Origin: an uncultured Oscillochloris sp.
Lineage (GTDB): Bacteria; Chloroflexota; Chloroflexia; Chloroflexales; Chloroflexaceae
Length of the DNA stretch: 34,653 nucleotides
NCBI GenBank assembly: GCA_903920315.1
Contig: CAIXLU010000233.1
Location: 1 to 34,653, forward strand
Direction of reading: 5' to 3'
In this document: positions 1-8,836 of the stretch, in pieces
Position numbering within the stretch: position 1 is the stretch's first letter
Layout: every line of letters begins with the position of its first letter
The notes under the pieces: generated by a model
What the model was told of the DNA's origin: nothing
The model's database searches: none
The model's input: the letters and a program-made list of their open reading frames with translations, nothing else
Position numbers and translations under genes: made by a program

Positions 1-162
1 ATGAGCAACGTCCTGTCACCGTATCGCCGTGGGGCTAAAGCCCTCGGCTCTTGGCGATGACGCCCGCCTGCGCGGGCTAGGATAGCCCGCGCAGGCGGGC
101 GTCGTAGATGTAGCCCGCGACTTCAGTCGCCGGGCGACCGGGTTTCTGAGGACGTTGCTCAT
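1..162. repeat. Palindromic (MITE-like) element with 14-bp terminal inverted repeats
   Basis: The first 14 bases and bases 149-162 are exact reverse complements (atgagcaacgtcct / aggacgttgctcat). Inside lies a 21-bp perfect inverted repeat, 59-79 with 83-103, separated by only 3 bases, and a small gggc-taaa-gccc hairpin at 32-43. No credible coding region is seen here. The arrangement suggests a small non-autonomous or REP-like element. The true left edge cannot be judged because the window starts exactly at the terminal repeat. Confidence 0.6.
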
Positions 163-241
163 GCCCTGGCATGCTCAGGTAGGAGCGACCTTCTGCGGCG
201 CGAGGGCGGTATAATGAAGGCAGCGCAACAGGAGGTGAGCG

Positions 242-330
242 ATGACCATAATCGAAGAGGTGCGTGAGGAGGGCTGAGCGCTATGCCAAGCATCTGCGCA
301 ACCAGGAGCTCGCCATCGCGGTCAGTAACC
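242..330 (+). pseudogene. Frameshifted remnant of a small unknown gene, possibly broken by the IscB element
   Basis: A good ribosome binding site (aggagg, about 231-236) precedes an ATG at 242 that reads MTIIEEVREE and then stops at 275. One base over, from 273, the frame continues sensibly as AERYAKHLRNQELAIAVSNP until the palindrome at 329-349. A TATAAT box lies at 210-215, but no clear -35 was found. The picture fits a small gene start, of a type often seen in short antitoxin-like proteins, that suffered a frameshift and was then cut by insertion of the IscB element. The coding reading is short, so a chance match is possible. Confidence 0.35.
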
Positions 331-349
331 CAGGGCTAAAGCACCTGGG
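329..349 (+). repeat. Hairpin at probable left end of the IscB element
   Basis: The bases cccagg (329-334) pair with cctggg (344-349) around a gctaaagca loop. The 24-base stretch from 329 is nearly the same as a hairpin at 1898-1921 downstream of iscB, so the two probably mark related element ends. Two further complementary pairs overlap it: 313-321 with 364-372 (9 bp) and 320-327 with 378-385 (8 bp). IS200/IS605-type elements carry subterminal hairpins at their ends rather than inverted repeats. The exact boundary was not resolved. Confidence 0.45.
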
Positions 350-571
350 CTTGTAGCGGTTCGCCGCGATGGGCCTGTACTGACCAGACTCAGGCTCGCA
401 AGAGCCTACGCACAACGGGTCATGACACCTTTCTGGTGCGTCTGCCAGCCGGAAGCTCTGTCGTCTGCGATCACACCCGCCTGGGGCAAGGGCGGGAGGT
501 CGCAGGCTCGACAAGCCCGATGTGCATTGTCGAGGCGAACATTCTCCCGCAAGGGACTGAGGAGTAATCCT
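350..571 (+). ncRNA. Putative omega RNA (HEARO-type) of the IscB system
   Basis: About 220 bases lie between the left hairpin and the iscB start, with no convincing gene. They hold several stable stems: 476-481 with 491-496; 507-514 with 527-534 (8 perfect pairs, 12-base loop); and 545-548 with 553-556 closed by a GCAA tetraloop. In known IscB loci the guide RNA scaffold, described earlier as the HEARO motif, is encoded directly upstream of iscB, with the guide at its 5' end derived from or next to the element's left edge. Position and structure fit. The 5' end, guide and fold are inferred and not aligned to a covariance model. Confidence 0.65.
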
Positions 572-574
572 TCA

Positions 575-1873
575 ATGGTTTTTGTTTTAAGCCACGACCG
601 GAAGCCGCTCGACCCCACCAGCCACCGGCGGGCGGGCCTGCTGTTGAAGAAGGGGCGGGCCGCCGTCTTTCGGCGCTACCCGTTCACCATCATCCTCAAA
701 GACCGGCTCGCCGCCGAGAGCGTCACCCACCCCCATCGGTTGAAGCTCGACCCTGGCAGCAAGACCACCGGGATCGCGGTGGTGGCTGAAGACTTCGGCA
801 AGCTCAGTCGAGGCACGACCGGGCGCGTCGTCTGGGCGGGCGAGCTGACCCACCGAGGACAGGCCATCCGCGACGCCCTGCTCAGTCGGCGGGCCAGCCG
901 CCGCAGTCGGCGACAGCGCAAGACCCGCTACCGCCAGCCCCGCTTCCTCAACCGGCGGCGGCCCGAGGGCTGGCTGGCCCCGTCGCTCCAGCATCGGGTC
1001 GATACGACGCTCACCTGGGTCAGAAGGCTGCTGCGCGTGGTGCCAGTCGCGGCCATCAGCACCGAGCTGGTGCGCTTCGACACGCAGTTGCGTGAGAACG
1101 CCGAGATCAGCGGCGTCGAGTATCAGCAGGGCACGCTGGCCGGCTACGAGGTGCGTCAGTATCTCCTCGAAAAGTGGGGTCGCCGCTGCGCCTACTGCGG
1201 CGCGAAGGATACACCCTTGCAGGTCGAGCACATCCTCCCGAGGGCGCGGGGCGGCTCCGACCGCATCTCCAACCTCTCGCTCGCGTGCGAGCCGTGCAAC
1301 ATCAAGAAAGGCACGCAGACCGCCGAGGAGTTCGGCCACCCGGACATCCAGGCGCAGGCCCGCCGCCCACTGAAGGACGCTGCAGCGGTCAACACGACCC
1401 GCTGGGCTATGTATCAGCACCTCGTCGCCACCGGCCTGCCCGTGGAGGTCGGCACCGGCGGGCGCACGAAGTTCAACCGTACCTGCCTGGGGCTGGAGAA
1501 GGCCCACTGGCACGATGCCGCCTGCGTCGGGGCCAGCACGCCCGAGGCGCTGGACGTGCGCGGCGTGCGCCCGCTGCTGATCACGGCCACCGGCCACGGA
1601 AATCGCCAGATGGCGGGTCTCAACACGTACGGCTTTCCCATTCGGCACCGCCAGCGGGTCAAGCGCCACTTTGGCTTTCAGACCGGAGACATTGCACGTG
1701 CAACGGTCACGACCGGCACAAAGCAGGGTGTCTATAGTGGGCGGGTGGCCGTGCGCGCCAGCGGGGCATTCAACATCACCACCACCAGCGCGAAGATCCA
1801 GGGACTCAATCACCGATTCTTTCGCACTGTCCATCGATCTGACGGGTACACCTATACCGCCGCATTGGGCTAA
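575..1873 (+). CDS. iscB: IscB, RNA-guided HNH/RuvC nuclease (Cas9 ancestor family)
   Basis: The start is the ATG at 575, with ggag at 561-564, giving 432 residues, typical for IscB; longer upstream readings run through the RNA region. The N-terminal PLMP-type domain reads MVFVLSHDRKPLDP, so the name motif is PLDP here. RuvC-I has Asp59 (LDPGSKTTG). An arginine-rich bridge helix spans about 104-128. RuvC-II has Glu164 (ISTELVRFD). The HNH domain has Cys205, Cys208, His219 (VEHI) and the Cys238/Cys241 pair. RuvC-III has His313-Asp314. The C-terminal region to about 400 matches the target-adjacent-motif interaction part of the family. Every catalytic residue expected for both nuclease centres is present, so the protein is probably active with the upstream RNA. 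No TnpA transposase lies nearby, so the element is probably non-autonomous. Confidence 0.95.
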   Translation: MVFVLSHDRKPLDPTSHRRAGLLLKKGRAAVFRRYPFTIILKDRLAAESVTHPHRLKLDPGSKTTGIAVVAEDFGKLSRGTTGRVVWAGELTHRGQAIRDALLSRRASRRSRRQRKTRYRQPRFLNRRRPEGWLAPSLQHRVDTTLTWVRRLLRVVPVAAISTELVRFDTQLRENAEISGVEYQQGTLAGYEVRQYLLEKWGRRCAYCGAKDTPLQVEHILPRARGGSDRISNLSLACEPCNIKKGTQTAEEFGHPDIQAQARRPLKDAAAVNTTRWAMYQHLVATGLPVEVGTGGRTKFNRTCLGLEKAHWHDAACVGASTPEALDVRGVRPLLITATGHGNRQMAGLNTYGFPIRHRQRVKRHFGFQTGDIARATVTTGTKQGVYSGRVAVRASGAFNITTTSAKIQGLNHRFFRTVHRSDGYTYTAALG

Positions 1874-1875
1874 AG

Positions 1876-1936
1876 CCGCTAAAGCGGGGCGCTTCCTCCC
1901 AAGGCTAAAGCTCTTGGGCTTCCGCCCCTAAAGGGG
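1876..1936. repeat. Hairpin cluster at right end of the IscB element
   Basis: Three adjacent palindromes share a ctaaag core: 1876-1887 (ccg-ctaaag-cgg), 1898-1918 (cccaag...cttggg) and 1925-1936 (cccc-taaa-gggg). The middle one matches the left-side hairpin at 329-349. The cluster starts only 3 bases after the iscB stop. It probably forms the right end of the element and may also act as a transcription terminator, although no T-run follows. Confidence 0.45.
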
Positions 1937-2001
1937 AGCGATCTGTGATGACGGTGATCGCTGGCCTGACGGTGATCACCGAAGCGTGAGAGGTACCCAG
2001 C

Positions 2002-2211
2002 GTGAACGATTCGGTACAGCGCTATCTGGCATCCCTGCCGCCCATCCGCACGCACCTGCTCGCCGGCGCGTTGCTCTTCGTCCATGCGACCGCAATGCTC
2101 CCCGGCGTATCACGCATCGCCCTGCTCGGCTCGCTCACGACCACGAAGGCCAGCCCGAAGGATATTGACCTGCTGGTCACGGTGGCCGACGATAAGGAGT
2201 CGAGCCTTTAG
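2002..2211 (+). pseudogene. Nucleotidyltransferase-domain gene truncated by a repeat element
   Basis: The 69-residue reading begins MNDSVQRYLASLPP and contains GSLTTTKASPKDIDLLVTV, which fits the GS...DxD motif of the polymerase-beta-like nucleotidyltransferase fold, including the metal-binding Asp pair. It ends straight after the motif, at a TAG lying inside the repeat copy that starts at 2199. Members of this family that I recall continue for roughly another 60-100 residues, so the gene is cut. A frame downstream of the repeat (about 2268-2365) ends in [12 protein letters not shown] and could be a displaced C-terminus of this or another gene. The fragment is probably not functional. Confidence 0.6.
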
Positions 2212-2266
2212 GCGGCCTTATCCGGCTAAAGCCTCGACTCCACGCAACAACCCCGAGAGGATTGCT
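2199..2266. repeat. 68-bp interspersed repeat, copy 1
   Basis: This segment matches 14143-14210 with five mismatches over 68 bases. Its left part is an inverted repeat: gtcgagcctttag (2199-2211) against ctaaagcctcgac (2226-2238), one mismatch. It supplies the stop codon of the truncated nucleotidyltransferase. Copy 1 lacks the left terminal arm that copy 2 has. Confidence 0.8.
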
Positions 2267-2367
2267 ATATTTACCAGTTCTATCTGGAGGCACCCTATCA
2301 ACACCGAGGACATTCCGAGCATCCCCGACCGTGCGCAGCGGTTCGATGAGAGCGAAAGGTGGTAGAC

Positions 2368-3720
2368 ATGAAGGTAGGACGCAACGACCCCTGCCCCTGC
2401 GGCAGTGGCAAGAAGTATAAGAAGTGCTGCCTGTCCAAGGACGAGGCATCCGCACGTCAGGCCGCCAAAGGGTTGGCCGAGACGGTGCGCGCGCTGGAGG
2501 TCAACCCGCCGAACTTCCCGAGGCAATTCGCCGACTTCCCTGAGCTGCCTGAGCTGCCTGAGCCGAAGCCGCTCAGCCCTGAGGACGAGGCGCGCGTGTT
2601 GCTCTGGGAGGAGTTCGAGGATGCTGAGTCCGACGCTCTTCCGGCGCTCTTCCGGCGCGGCCTCGCTGAACACGTACTTGACGATGAACTTACCTTCGAG
2701 ATGTTGACCGCCATTTATGACGAGGGGCCTGAGTCGGCGATCTTGGGTCTCCTCGACGAGCTACGCCTCGCTCGGCCCGACCTCTATCAGGCGAGCGAGG
2801 CGTACTACCTCCAGTGGCAAATCGCCGATGCCGTAGACAATGGTCGCGTCGGGCAGATCCCCGAGCTTGCGGCGGCGATGGCCGGGCAGGCGGGCATTGA
2901 CCTGGACACGTTCTATGCCGTGCGCGACCACTTAGCCTACCACGGGCACCTCGCCTTGGTCGCCGACATGATGCAACAGGCATGGCCGCTTGTGCGCGAC
3001 TCGGATGAGTATCTCGAAGGGGCCGATGTAGAGTTCGCCGCCGAGGGCCAGCAACTCACGCTCCTCGCCTACCTTGCACGCGCCGACGCGCCGCGCACCA
3101 ACGACCCTGAGCTTATCACAGAACTGGAGCGCTTCGCCCCGGTTGACGGCGAGTCGCTCAGCGACCTGTTCGCGCTGCTCACCGGCGGGTCGGAGGACAC
3201 ATGGGATCGTGCGGGCCGAATCGACGACGAGCAGATCAATCGGCTGAGCCTGCGCTTCCAGGGCGAGCTGTGGCGCGCCGAGGGTGTCGCGCTTAGCCGA
3301 GGCGAACTGGCCCGCACCACCCTCGTCATCTACATCGCCGACAGGCGCGCCGGGCGGATCGGCCGGGTCGCGCACCCGCCAAAGGCGAAGGGGAAGCCGC
3401 AGGCCACAGGCACAGCGGCTGCGGCGAGCTTGCTCGTCCCTGACCGCACTACCCTGAACCACTTCCTATCGCAGATGTTCGACCCGCTCACCTCAGCCTA
3501 CTACGAGGCTATCGCTACGCTTGAGCTCACCCCGGCCTGGCTGCGCTTTCTCCAGGCCCAGGAGCTGATCACCGCCGAGCAACGGGCAGCGGCCATGAAG
3601 GATCTGCGCCGACTGGTGCTAGAGTTGGCACCAATCTGGGGGCAACGCGGTGCCGACCCAGCGGTGGGCGCGAATATCAAGGCTGCCTGGGAGCGTGACG
3701 ATGTGCCCGATGCCGCGTGA
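2368..3720 (+). CDS. SEC-C motif (zinc-binding) protein of unknown function
   Basis: The ATG at 2368 follows aaaggtgg at a good distance and gives 450 residues; an in-frame GTG at 2359 is less likely. Residues about 4-21 are a textbook SEC-C motif ([16 protein letters not shown]), the zinc-binding motif found at the SecA C-terminus and in many unrelated proteins, where it mediates protein contacts. The rest is mostly helical and acidic with no domain I recognise, apart from an Ala/Lys/Pro-rich patch about two-thirds along. It lies between a truncated gene and a truncated peptidase, and its last 20 bases overlap the reading frame of the latter, which suggests a rearranged locus. Its specific role is unknown. 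Confidence 0.8.
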   Translation: MKVGRNDPCPCGSGKKYKKCCLSKDEASARQAAKGLAETVRALEVNPPNFPRQFADFPELPELPEPKPLSPEDEARVLLWEEFEDAESDALPALFRRGLAEHVLDDELTFEMLTAIYDEGPESAILGLLDELRLARPDLYQASEAYYLQWQIADAVDNGRVGQIPELAAAMAGQAGIDLDTFYAVRDHLAYHGHLALVADMMQQAWPLVRDSDEYLEGADVEFAAEGQQLTLLAYLARADAPRTNDPELITELERFAPVDGESLSDLFALLTGGSEDTWDRAGRIDDEQINRLSLRFQGELWRAEGVALSRGELARTTLVIYIADRRAGRIGRVAHPPKAKGKPQATGTAAAASLLVPDRTTLNHFLSQMFDPLTSAYYEAIATLELTPAWLRFLQAQELITAEQRAAAMKDLRRLVLELAPIWGQRGADPAVGANIKAAWERDDVPDAA

Positions 3721-5005
3721 GCCGAAGCTGGCGATTGATGCCACCCTGGAGCGTTGCGGGCCGGGCTGTAGCCACCGCACCTTTCTGAAGAATGCGGGCG
3801 CTCTGGCTAACGTCCAGGTTGGCGTTCTCTACGACGGGCCGGGGGTTAACGACACTCGCCGTTACACCCTCTTATCCGATGGCCGATGGGGCACCGTGAC
3901 TCTGTCCGAAGCCCGCATGGACGAGATGGAAACCCTGCGCGACTTTGTGCGCTGGGGTTATGCGACGTTCCAGAGCGATTATTACGCCCTGTCGCTGGTT
4001 GATCACGCTAACGGGGTGGTTGGTTTCGGTCAGGACAACAGCAGCGATAGTACGGGCAAGGCGTTTCTGACGCCGATTGAGTTGCGTACCGCGCTCCAGC
4101 AGGCCACCGACAACGGAGCCCGCAAGCTCGATGTGCTGCACGTTGATGCGTGTTCGTTCGGGTTGCTGGAGGACGCCGCGATTGCCGCCGATCTCGCTCA
4201 GTATATGATCGTCTCGCCCAACACCGGCTGGGGCGTTTTCGCCTACGACACCTACCTCCAAATCGCCGGACGCGCAACAAACCCGCATATCTACGCCCAC
4301 GATGTCGCCCAGGCATACGCCAGCGCCGTGCGGGCGTGGGGGCGGCCCTATACGATTTCGGTATTTGATATGGCCCGTTTTGCCGACCTGAACCAGCGAG
4401 TGAGTACGTTGGGCGACCAACTGCTCGCCTATACAAAAGTCAACACGGGTACCAATGTCAGTCAGTTACGCACGCTGCGCAATGAGAGTCAGAAGTACGA
4501 CTCTGGTGGCGTCTACCTGGAGATAGACCTAGAGGATAGCTACGTGGATCTAAGCGACTTTGCCACGCGGGTGAAGACCAGCGTGAGTGACGTGAACGTC
4601 CAGAGCGCGGCGGGCGCGGTGATTGACGCGGTGGCGGGGAATACAGCCCAGGGCGTTGCACCCTTTGTGATCTACGAAGACCACGCCTCGGGGCAGTTTG
4701 TGGGCTACGACCCGTTCCAGGGCCGAGATCGGAGTTTCACGGTGACGCTGGAACAGGCAACGGGGCTGGCGATCTTTTACCCACCGCGCAGCAGCAGCAG
4801 TAGCACCTACAATGCCTATGTGGAACACCGCCTGTTCGACACGACACGCGACAGCGGCTGGACGCGCTTTCTCGCGCAGGGCATACCGCCGCAACTGAGT
4901 GGTGACCCATCGCCAATGCCAAACGATGTTTTGATCCCGCCGTTCAATCTGAGTGTACAATCATCCATCCCGCAGCGGGTTTTCTTGCCGGTGATTGTGC
5001 GCTGA
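3701..5005 (+). CDS. Clostripain-like (C11 family) cysteine peptidase, 5'-truncated
   Basis: From the ATG at 3701 the product has 434 residues. The C11 catalytic dyad is visible: His102 in SLVDHANG and Cys151 in HVDACSFG, with [14 protein letters not shown] and [12 protein letters not shown] as family landmarks before them. Normal relatives start with a signal peptide and a segment of the type fMLYldgDNdL; both are absent. The reading opens inside the end of the SEC-C gene with [11 protein letters not shown], so the 5' end has been replaced. The C-terminus carries a low-complexity Ser stretch and ends [10 protein letters not shown], a tail shared with two other secreted proteins in this window. 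Without a signal peptide it should not be exported, so it is probably a decaying gene despite intact catalytic residues. Confidence 0.75.
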   Translation: MCPMPREPKLAIDATLERCGPGCSHRTFLKNAGALANVQVGVLYDGPGVNDTRRYTLLSDGRWGTVTLSEARMDEMETLRDFVRWGYATFQSDYYALSLVDHANGVVGFGQDNSSDSTGKAFLTPIELRTALQQATDNGARKLDVLHVDACSFGLLEDAAIAADLAQYMIVSPNTGWGVFAYDTYLQIAGRATNPHIYAHDVAQAYASAVRAWGRPYTISVFDMARFADLNQRVSTLGDQLLAYTKVNTGTNVSQLRTLRNESQKYDSGGVYLEIDLEDSYVDLSDFATRVKTSVSDVNVQSAAGAVIDAVAGNTAQGVAPFVIYEDHASGQFVGYDPFQGRDRSFTVTLEQATGLAIFYPPRSSSSSTYNAYVEHRLFDTTRDSGWTRFLAQGIPPQLSGDPSPMPNDVLIPPFNLSVQSSIPQRVFLPVIVR

Positions 5006-5012
5006 CGTGAGA

Positions 5013-5047
5013 ATAGCCGATAGCCGATAGCCGATAGCCGATAGCCG
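5013..5047. repeat. Heptamer tandem repeat (atagccg)x5
   Basis: Five perfect copies of atagccg begin 7 bases after the peptidase stop codon. The flanks, gtgaga on the left and ggacaccagcg on the right, resemble those of four other arrays of the same heptamer in this window (8722, 19461, 20860, 22146). Confidence 0.95.
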
Positions 5048-5110
5048 GACACCAGCGACCACTCATGGAGCAAAAGTCACCCCGGCGTCATGTCACGCCG
5101 AGCGACACCC

Positions 5111-5218
5111 GCCGGGGGCTGAAGCCCCCGGCTAGGTCTGCGACGGTCGCTGAAGCGACCTGTCTGAGGCCGCTTCAGCGGCCGTCGCAGGTAGTAGCCG
5201 AGGCGTTTACGCCTACGG
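5111..5218. terminator. Cluster of GC-rich palindromes between convergent genes
   Basis: This gene-free stretch holds a 9-bp stem with a tgaa loop (5111-5119/5124-5132), then an outer 9-bp stem (5138-5146/5182-5190) enclosing two hairpins (ggtcgc-tgaa-gcgacc at 5145-5160, and gccgcttcagcggc at about 5169-5182), then gccgaggcg-ttta-cgcctacggc. They share a ctgaag/cttcag core. Lying between convergent genes, they could act as a bidirectional terminator or be REP-like repeats. There is no T-run, so termination is inferred. Confidence 0.45.
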
Positions 5219-5258
5219 CACGAGCGATCTGCGAGACTTTGCGACAGCCCCATTGCCC

Positions 5259-7988
5259 TTATTCCCGCACCGGCACGATCAGATCCGCAACTCGCATCAG
5301 CGGCTGGAGCGCCGCCCAGTAGTAGGGATGATCGTAGCCTGATGCCCGCACGTTGGCCTGGGCCTGCTGGATTGCTGAGCCGAGTCCAACACCACTACGC
5401 AACGCCCGGTAGCAGCCCTCGACGAAGATCCGCGCCGCCTCGGCGTCAATCTGCCAGAGTCCGGCAACCACTGCCGTCACTCCGGCGGCCAGAAATGAGC
5501 CGGAGAGTGCCAGGGCGAGTCCTCCCAATGGCGCAACGATGTTGGTTTCACAGGCGCTCAATACCACCAACGCCGTGCCGGTCAAGTTCAGATTGAACAC
5601 GTCGGCCAGCAGCAGCGGCCCATCGGCCAGGGTAATCGCCGAGAGCAGCGGTTGCTGGGCATTTAGCCGTCCGTGGGCGCTGATATGCAGCAGCGCTGCG
5701 CCACTCGCCCCAGCCAGATCGCCACAGGTGGCCTGCGGCACGATCCGCGCCGTGGGGAAGATCTGCGCATAGGCGGCCAGTTCCGCCGCCACCTGTGGCG
5801 CAATCCCCGCGTCGGCGCAGCCCAGAGCCAGCGGCGGGCCAGATGCGACCGGAGGCAGATCCAGGGCCAGCACCGCCAGGGACGGCACCAGACTCAGGGT
5901 GTGCTGCTGGCCCAGGTACGGTGTTGTCGGGCTGGTGCGATCATAAAACGCGGCCCAGGGCAAGTCGGCCAACGCCCCGTCGGGGGCGAGGATAAGCGGT
6001 GCATCAGCCAACAGCGGGCCAAGCGGCGCGATCAGGAGATCGTGCAGTTCGGCAAAGATCATGTCCGTGGCGCGGCGCTGGGTTAGTGCACATGATTGTT
6101 GTACGCTGGGCGACAGATTCGCAAGCGTCTGCAGCCGCAGCCCCAGACGCTCAGCAACATCGCGGATCGCCGCCGTTTTGCCCAAGGTAATCCAGCACGG
6201 CGCGGCGGATCGCGTCAGCACACACGCCATCGCCTGACGCTCGCCGAGCATATACTCGACCGCCACCGCCCCGGTGGGAATATGGGCCTGGATCGCTTCG
6301 AGCGAAGGGAATGGATGCGAGATCCGCTCCGGTCGCACGGCCCGCAGCGTCAGCATCGCGTCACGTATATGGCCCTGGCAGATCGCACGTTCCGTCTCGC
6401 CATCTGCGTCGCGGAGTCGCTCTTCCCAGAAAATCAGCGCGGTACGGGCCGTCTGCCATGCCGGGTGGGGTGATTCCTGCGGTCGGGGCGCGATCAGATC
6501 GGCCCAGATTCCTCCCTTCATCGTCAGCAGGGCATCGAGGGCCAGGGCGGGTCGTCCTTCGCGCAGATACGCCTCGGTCAGCCGTGTATGCAGCAGCGAC
6601 TGGTGGGTGAGGGCGCGGGCTTTCAGCTCCTCAACCGGCATGGTTCTGCGCATTGAGGCCGCCAAATCGGCGGCGCGCTGGAGGGCCGCGCTGACCGCAC
6701 GGCCCCGCACCACCGTCGCCAGACCCTCCAGCGCCTGCTGTTCTAGTCCCGGCTGACCACGATTCGCCGCCTGAGCCGCAATCGTCCGGTAGCGCGGCGC
6801 GGCATCCTGACGCATCAAGGCTGCCAGATCGGCGGCGATCATACGTGCGTGGAGTGCGATAACGGGAACATCGAGCATGTCGAGTGTCGCGACGGCCTCG
6901 TCTGCCTGGGACAGCAGCGTCGCCCGCTCTGCCGCAGGCTGAAGCGCCGGGTGGGATTGCAGTGCGGCCAGAAGCGTGCGCAGCGCGGGCGAGGCCCGAT
7001 CCGCCAACGCAACCGCCTGTCCCCGCACGATCTCGCGGTCGCGCACCAGCCAGCGGATCTGATCAAAGACCCATGGCGGCAGGACGCGCTCGGCGGTCAG
7101 GGCCAGCCGCAGCGCGAGCAGGGATGCCTCAACGCTCTCTTCAACGAACGGGTGCGCCGCAAACAGATGCGCGGCGGCGCGGGCCGACCGATAGCCCTCC
7201 TCGTACATGCCCAACCGCTCGTAGAGCGTGGCCTCCTCAACAGCCACAGTCGCCGCCTCAACCGCCAGTTCGGGAGGAAAAGAGGATCGCGCCTCGTGCA
7301 GCAGGCGCAGCGTCCGCATTAACTTATCCTGCACGATGCTCAGGTGAGCCTGATTCAGCGCCACCCGTGCCACCAGATCCGCGTAATCCTCGGCCAATGC
7401 CAGCGCACGGGCGCGATCAAGCGCATCTGCCGCCAGCCCCAGTTCACCCAGGAACATGCCGGCAAACGCCTGATTAATGCAGGCCATGATCGCCGCATCC
7501 GCATGCTCGCAGTGCAGCGAAACCTGCTCGGCCTCACGGGCATAGGCGAGCATCTCGCGGTAGCGCGATCCGCGACCCTCCAGATCCGAACGGTTGATCA
7601 GCAGCGAGGGAAGTCGTTCAATCAGCCCGTGGGTACGCAGCGTTGCCTCGGCCTCCGCCAGCGCCGCAACCCCGGCGTCAACCTGGCCCAACCGAGCCAG
7701 GAGCGGCCCTCGGTTGACCTGTATGCGCGCCGCCAGAACCGGATCATCACGGTAAGAGGTGTAAGCGGCGTCGAAGTGCGCCAGTGCCGCCGCACTGTCC
7801 CGATGCATGTCGGCCAGCCCCGCGCACCAGTGGGCCTCCGCCGCATCGGTAGGCAGACCGCTGGCCTGAGCGATGGCCCACGCCTGCAGGATCAACGCCT
7901 GCACCTGTTCGTAGGTGCCCTGACTACACGCCGCAACAATCGCGTCTTTGAGTTGCTGGAAGGCCGGGTTCGCGCTAGTGCGGCGCAT
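5259..7988 (-). CDS. TPR-CHAT domain protease-like protein
   Basis: The ATG at 7988 gives 909 residues; it overlaps the upstream gene's stop by 14 bases, so translation is probably coupled. Residues about 10-500 are alanine-rich helical repeats of the tetratricopeptide type. The C-terminal third is a CHAT domain, a caspase-fold peptidase: His about 772 in LLHISAHGRL and Cys about 813 in VVLSACET are the expected dyad, followed by the GGLALALSGSFLAAG and GLWQIDAEAA signatures typical of CHAT. No signal peptide or membrane segment is seen, so it should be cytosolic. In other bacteria TPR-CHAT proteins are sensor-gated proteases (for example Csx29 of type III-E CRISPR). Here its neighbours are a sigma-like factor and a putative regulator, which are plausible partners or substrates. 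Confidence 0.9.
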   Translation of the reverse strand: MRRTSANPAFQQLKDAIVAACSQGTYEQVQALILQAWAIAQASGLPTDAAEAHWCAGLADMHRDSAAALAHFDAAYTSYRDDPVLAARIQVNRGPLLARLGQVDAGVAALAEAEATLRTHGLIERLPSLLINRSDLEGRGSRYREMLAYAREAEQVSLHCEHADAAIMACINQAFAGMFLGELGLAADALDRARALALAEDYADLVARVALNQAHLSIVQDKLMRTLRLLHEARSSFPPELAVEAATVAVEEATLYERLGMYEEGYRSARAAAHLFAAHPFVEESVEASLLALRLALTAERVLPPWVFDQIRWLVRDREIVRGQAVALADRASPALRTLLAALQSHPALQPAAERATLLSQADEAVATLDMLDVPVIALHARMIAADLAALMRQDAAPRYRTIAAQAANRGQPGLEQQALEGLATVVRGRAVSAALQRAADLAASMRRTMPVEELKARALTHQSLLHTRLTEAYLREGRPALALDALLTMKGGIWADLIAPRPQESPHPAWQTARTALIFWEERLRDADGETERAICQGHIRDAMLTLRAVRPERISHPFPSLEAIQAHIPTGAVAVEYMLGERQAMACVLTRSAAPCWITLGKTAAIRDVAERLGLRLQTLANLSPSVQQSCALTQRRATDMIFAELHDLLIAPLGPLLADAPLILAPDGALADLPWAAFYDRTSPTTPYLGQQHTLSLVPSLAVLALDLPPVASGPPLALGCADAGIAPQVAAELAAYAQIFPTARIVPQATCGDLAGASGAALLHISAHGRLNAQQPLLSAITLADGPLLLADVFNLNLTGTALVVLSACETNIVAPLGGLALALSGSFLAAGVTAVVAGLWQIDAEAARIFVEGCYRALRSGVGLGSAIQQAQANVRASGYDHPYYWAALQPLMRVADLIVPVRE

Positions 7989-8661
7989 CACCAAGCACAA
8001 TCGGCGGAGTCAGGAGGATGCCCGCATCGAGGGCGATACGCACATGGTAACTGCCAACCGGGAGGTTTTCAAAGGTAAAAAAACCACCATCGTCGGTCGT
8101 GCGCGTGCGACGCCCGCCATACGGCGTGCGCAGCACCACCGCCGTAAACCCTAGCGGCTCGCCGTGCTGCTCCAGGTAGCCACGCAACCGCCAGGAATCA
8201 GCCGCAGTCGGGTGGATGCGGACAACCACATGCGCCGCAAGTTCCGCCGAAACCAGCACCGTCCCCCCTCTCGGATCATCGCGGTCGCTCTTGGTTGTAA
8301 AACCGCCAACCGGCAACGTGGCCAGGAAGAGCGATGGAGCATCCCGGCGCTTGGTGTCAGTGCCTTCCAACAAATAAGCCATGCGGGCGCGACCAGACGC
8401 GCTCATCCGCAGGTAGGCAGCAACCCGCAACTGCTGGCGGGCCGTAGCCTGACCAGCGGCAACATCAACCATATCCTGCGCACTGGGAATCACCGTTTGC
8501 GGAGCCAGAGCGTGCAGTCGCTCGTTGGCACGCGACAGGAACGCCAGTTGGTGCTGGATCGCGGGGGAATGTGCGAGAGCCTCACCCACATGCGGCGACC
8601 GCTCCCCCTTCACGTATGCCTGGAGTTCGCCTTCCTCAATCGCCTCATTGGTGTTATCCAC
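7975..8661 (-). CDS. Putative anti-sigma-like regulator with C-terminal carboxypeptidase-regulatory-like domain
   Basis: The start is a GTG at 8661 with gagg at good spacing; 228 residues. The N-terminal part (EEGELQAYVKGERS, then a helical stretch) resembles the start of anti-sigma domains, but the zinc-binding HxxxCxxC motif is absent. The middle is helical and ends near residue 120. The last 80 residues look like a small beta-sandwich: the stretch RTRTTDDGGFFTFENLPVGSYHV is typical of carboxypeptidase-regulatory or SdrD-B-like folds. No membrane segment is seen. It lies between a sigma-like factor and the CHAT gene and overlaps the latter. A role as sigma inhibitor, adaptor or CHAT substrate is inferred from position only. 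Confidence 0.6.
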   Translation of the reverse strand: MDNTNEAIEEGELQAYVKGERSPHVGEALAHSPAIQHQLAFLSRANERLHALAPQTVIPSAQDMVDVAAGQATARQQLRVAAYLRMSASGRARMAYLLEGTDTKRRDAPSLFLATLPVGGFTTKSDRDDPRGGTVLVSAELAAHVVVRIHPTAADSWRLRGYLEQHGEPLGFTAVVLRTPYGGRRTRTTDDGGFFTFENLPVGSYHVRIALDAGILLTPPIVLGDAPH

Positions 8662-8721
8662 CGCATTACCTCATTTTAACCACCAATAAAACCAGTCGCT
8701 CAGATCTGTACTAAAGTGAAA

Positions 8722-8749
8722 ATAGCCGATAGCCGATAGCCGATAGCCG
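8722..8749. repeat. Heptamer tandem repeat (atagccg)x4
   Basis: Four perfect atagccg copies lie in the 175-base gap between the sigma-like gene and the regulator gene. The left flank is gtgaaa and the right flank ataatcggacatcagcgg, close to the other arrays. The array therefore splits an otherwise operon-like gene row. Confidence 0.95.
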
Positions 8750-8836
8750 ATAATCGGACATCAGCGGCCATTGTGATCGGGTGTTGTACGCGAATCGCAT
8801 GGTTATCTGAACCAGACTCACGCCGCGTTTCCCAGG

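Noticed and set aside
422-574. Upstream extension of iscB to an ATG at 422
   Set aside because: The extension runs through the structured RNA region, has no family match, and the ATG at 575 has a proper ribosome site and the conserved family start.
587-1834. Long open frame of 415 codons on the minus strand opposite iscB
   Set aside because: It mirrors the GC-rich codon pattern of iscB, has no recognisable domains, and iscB on the plus strand is certain.
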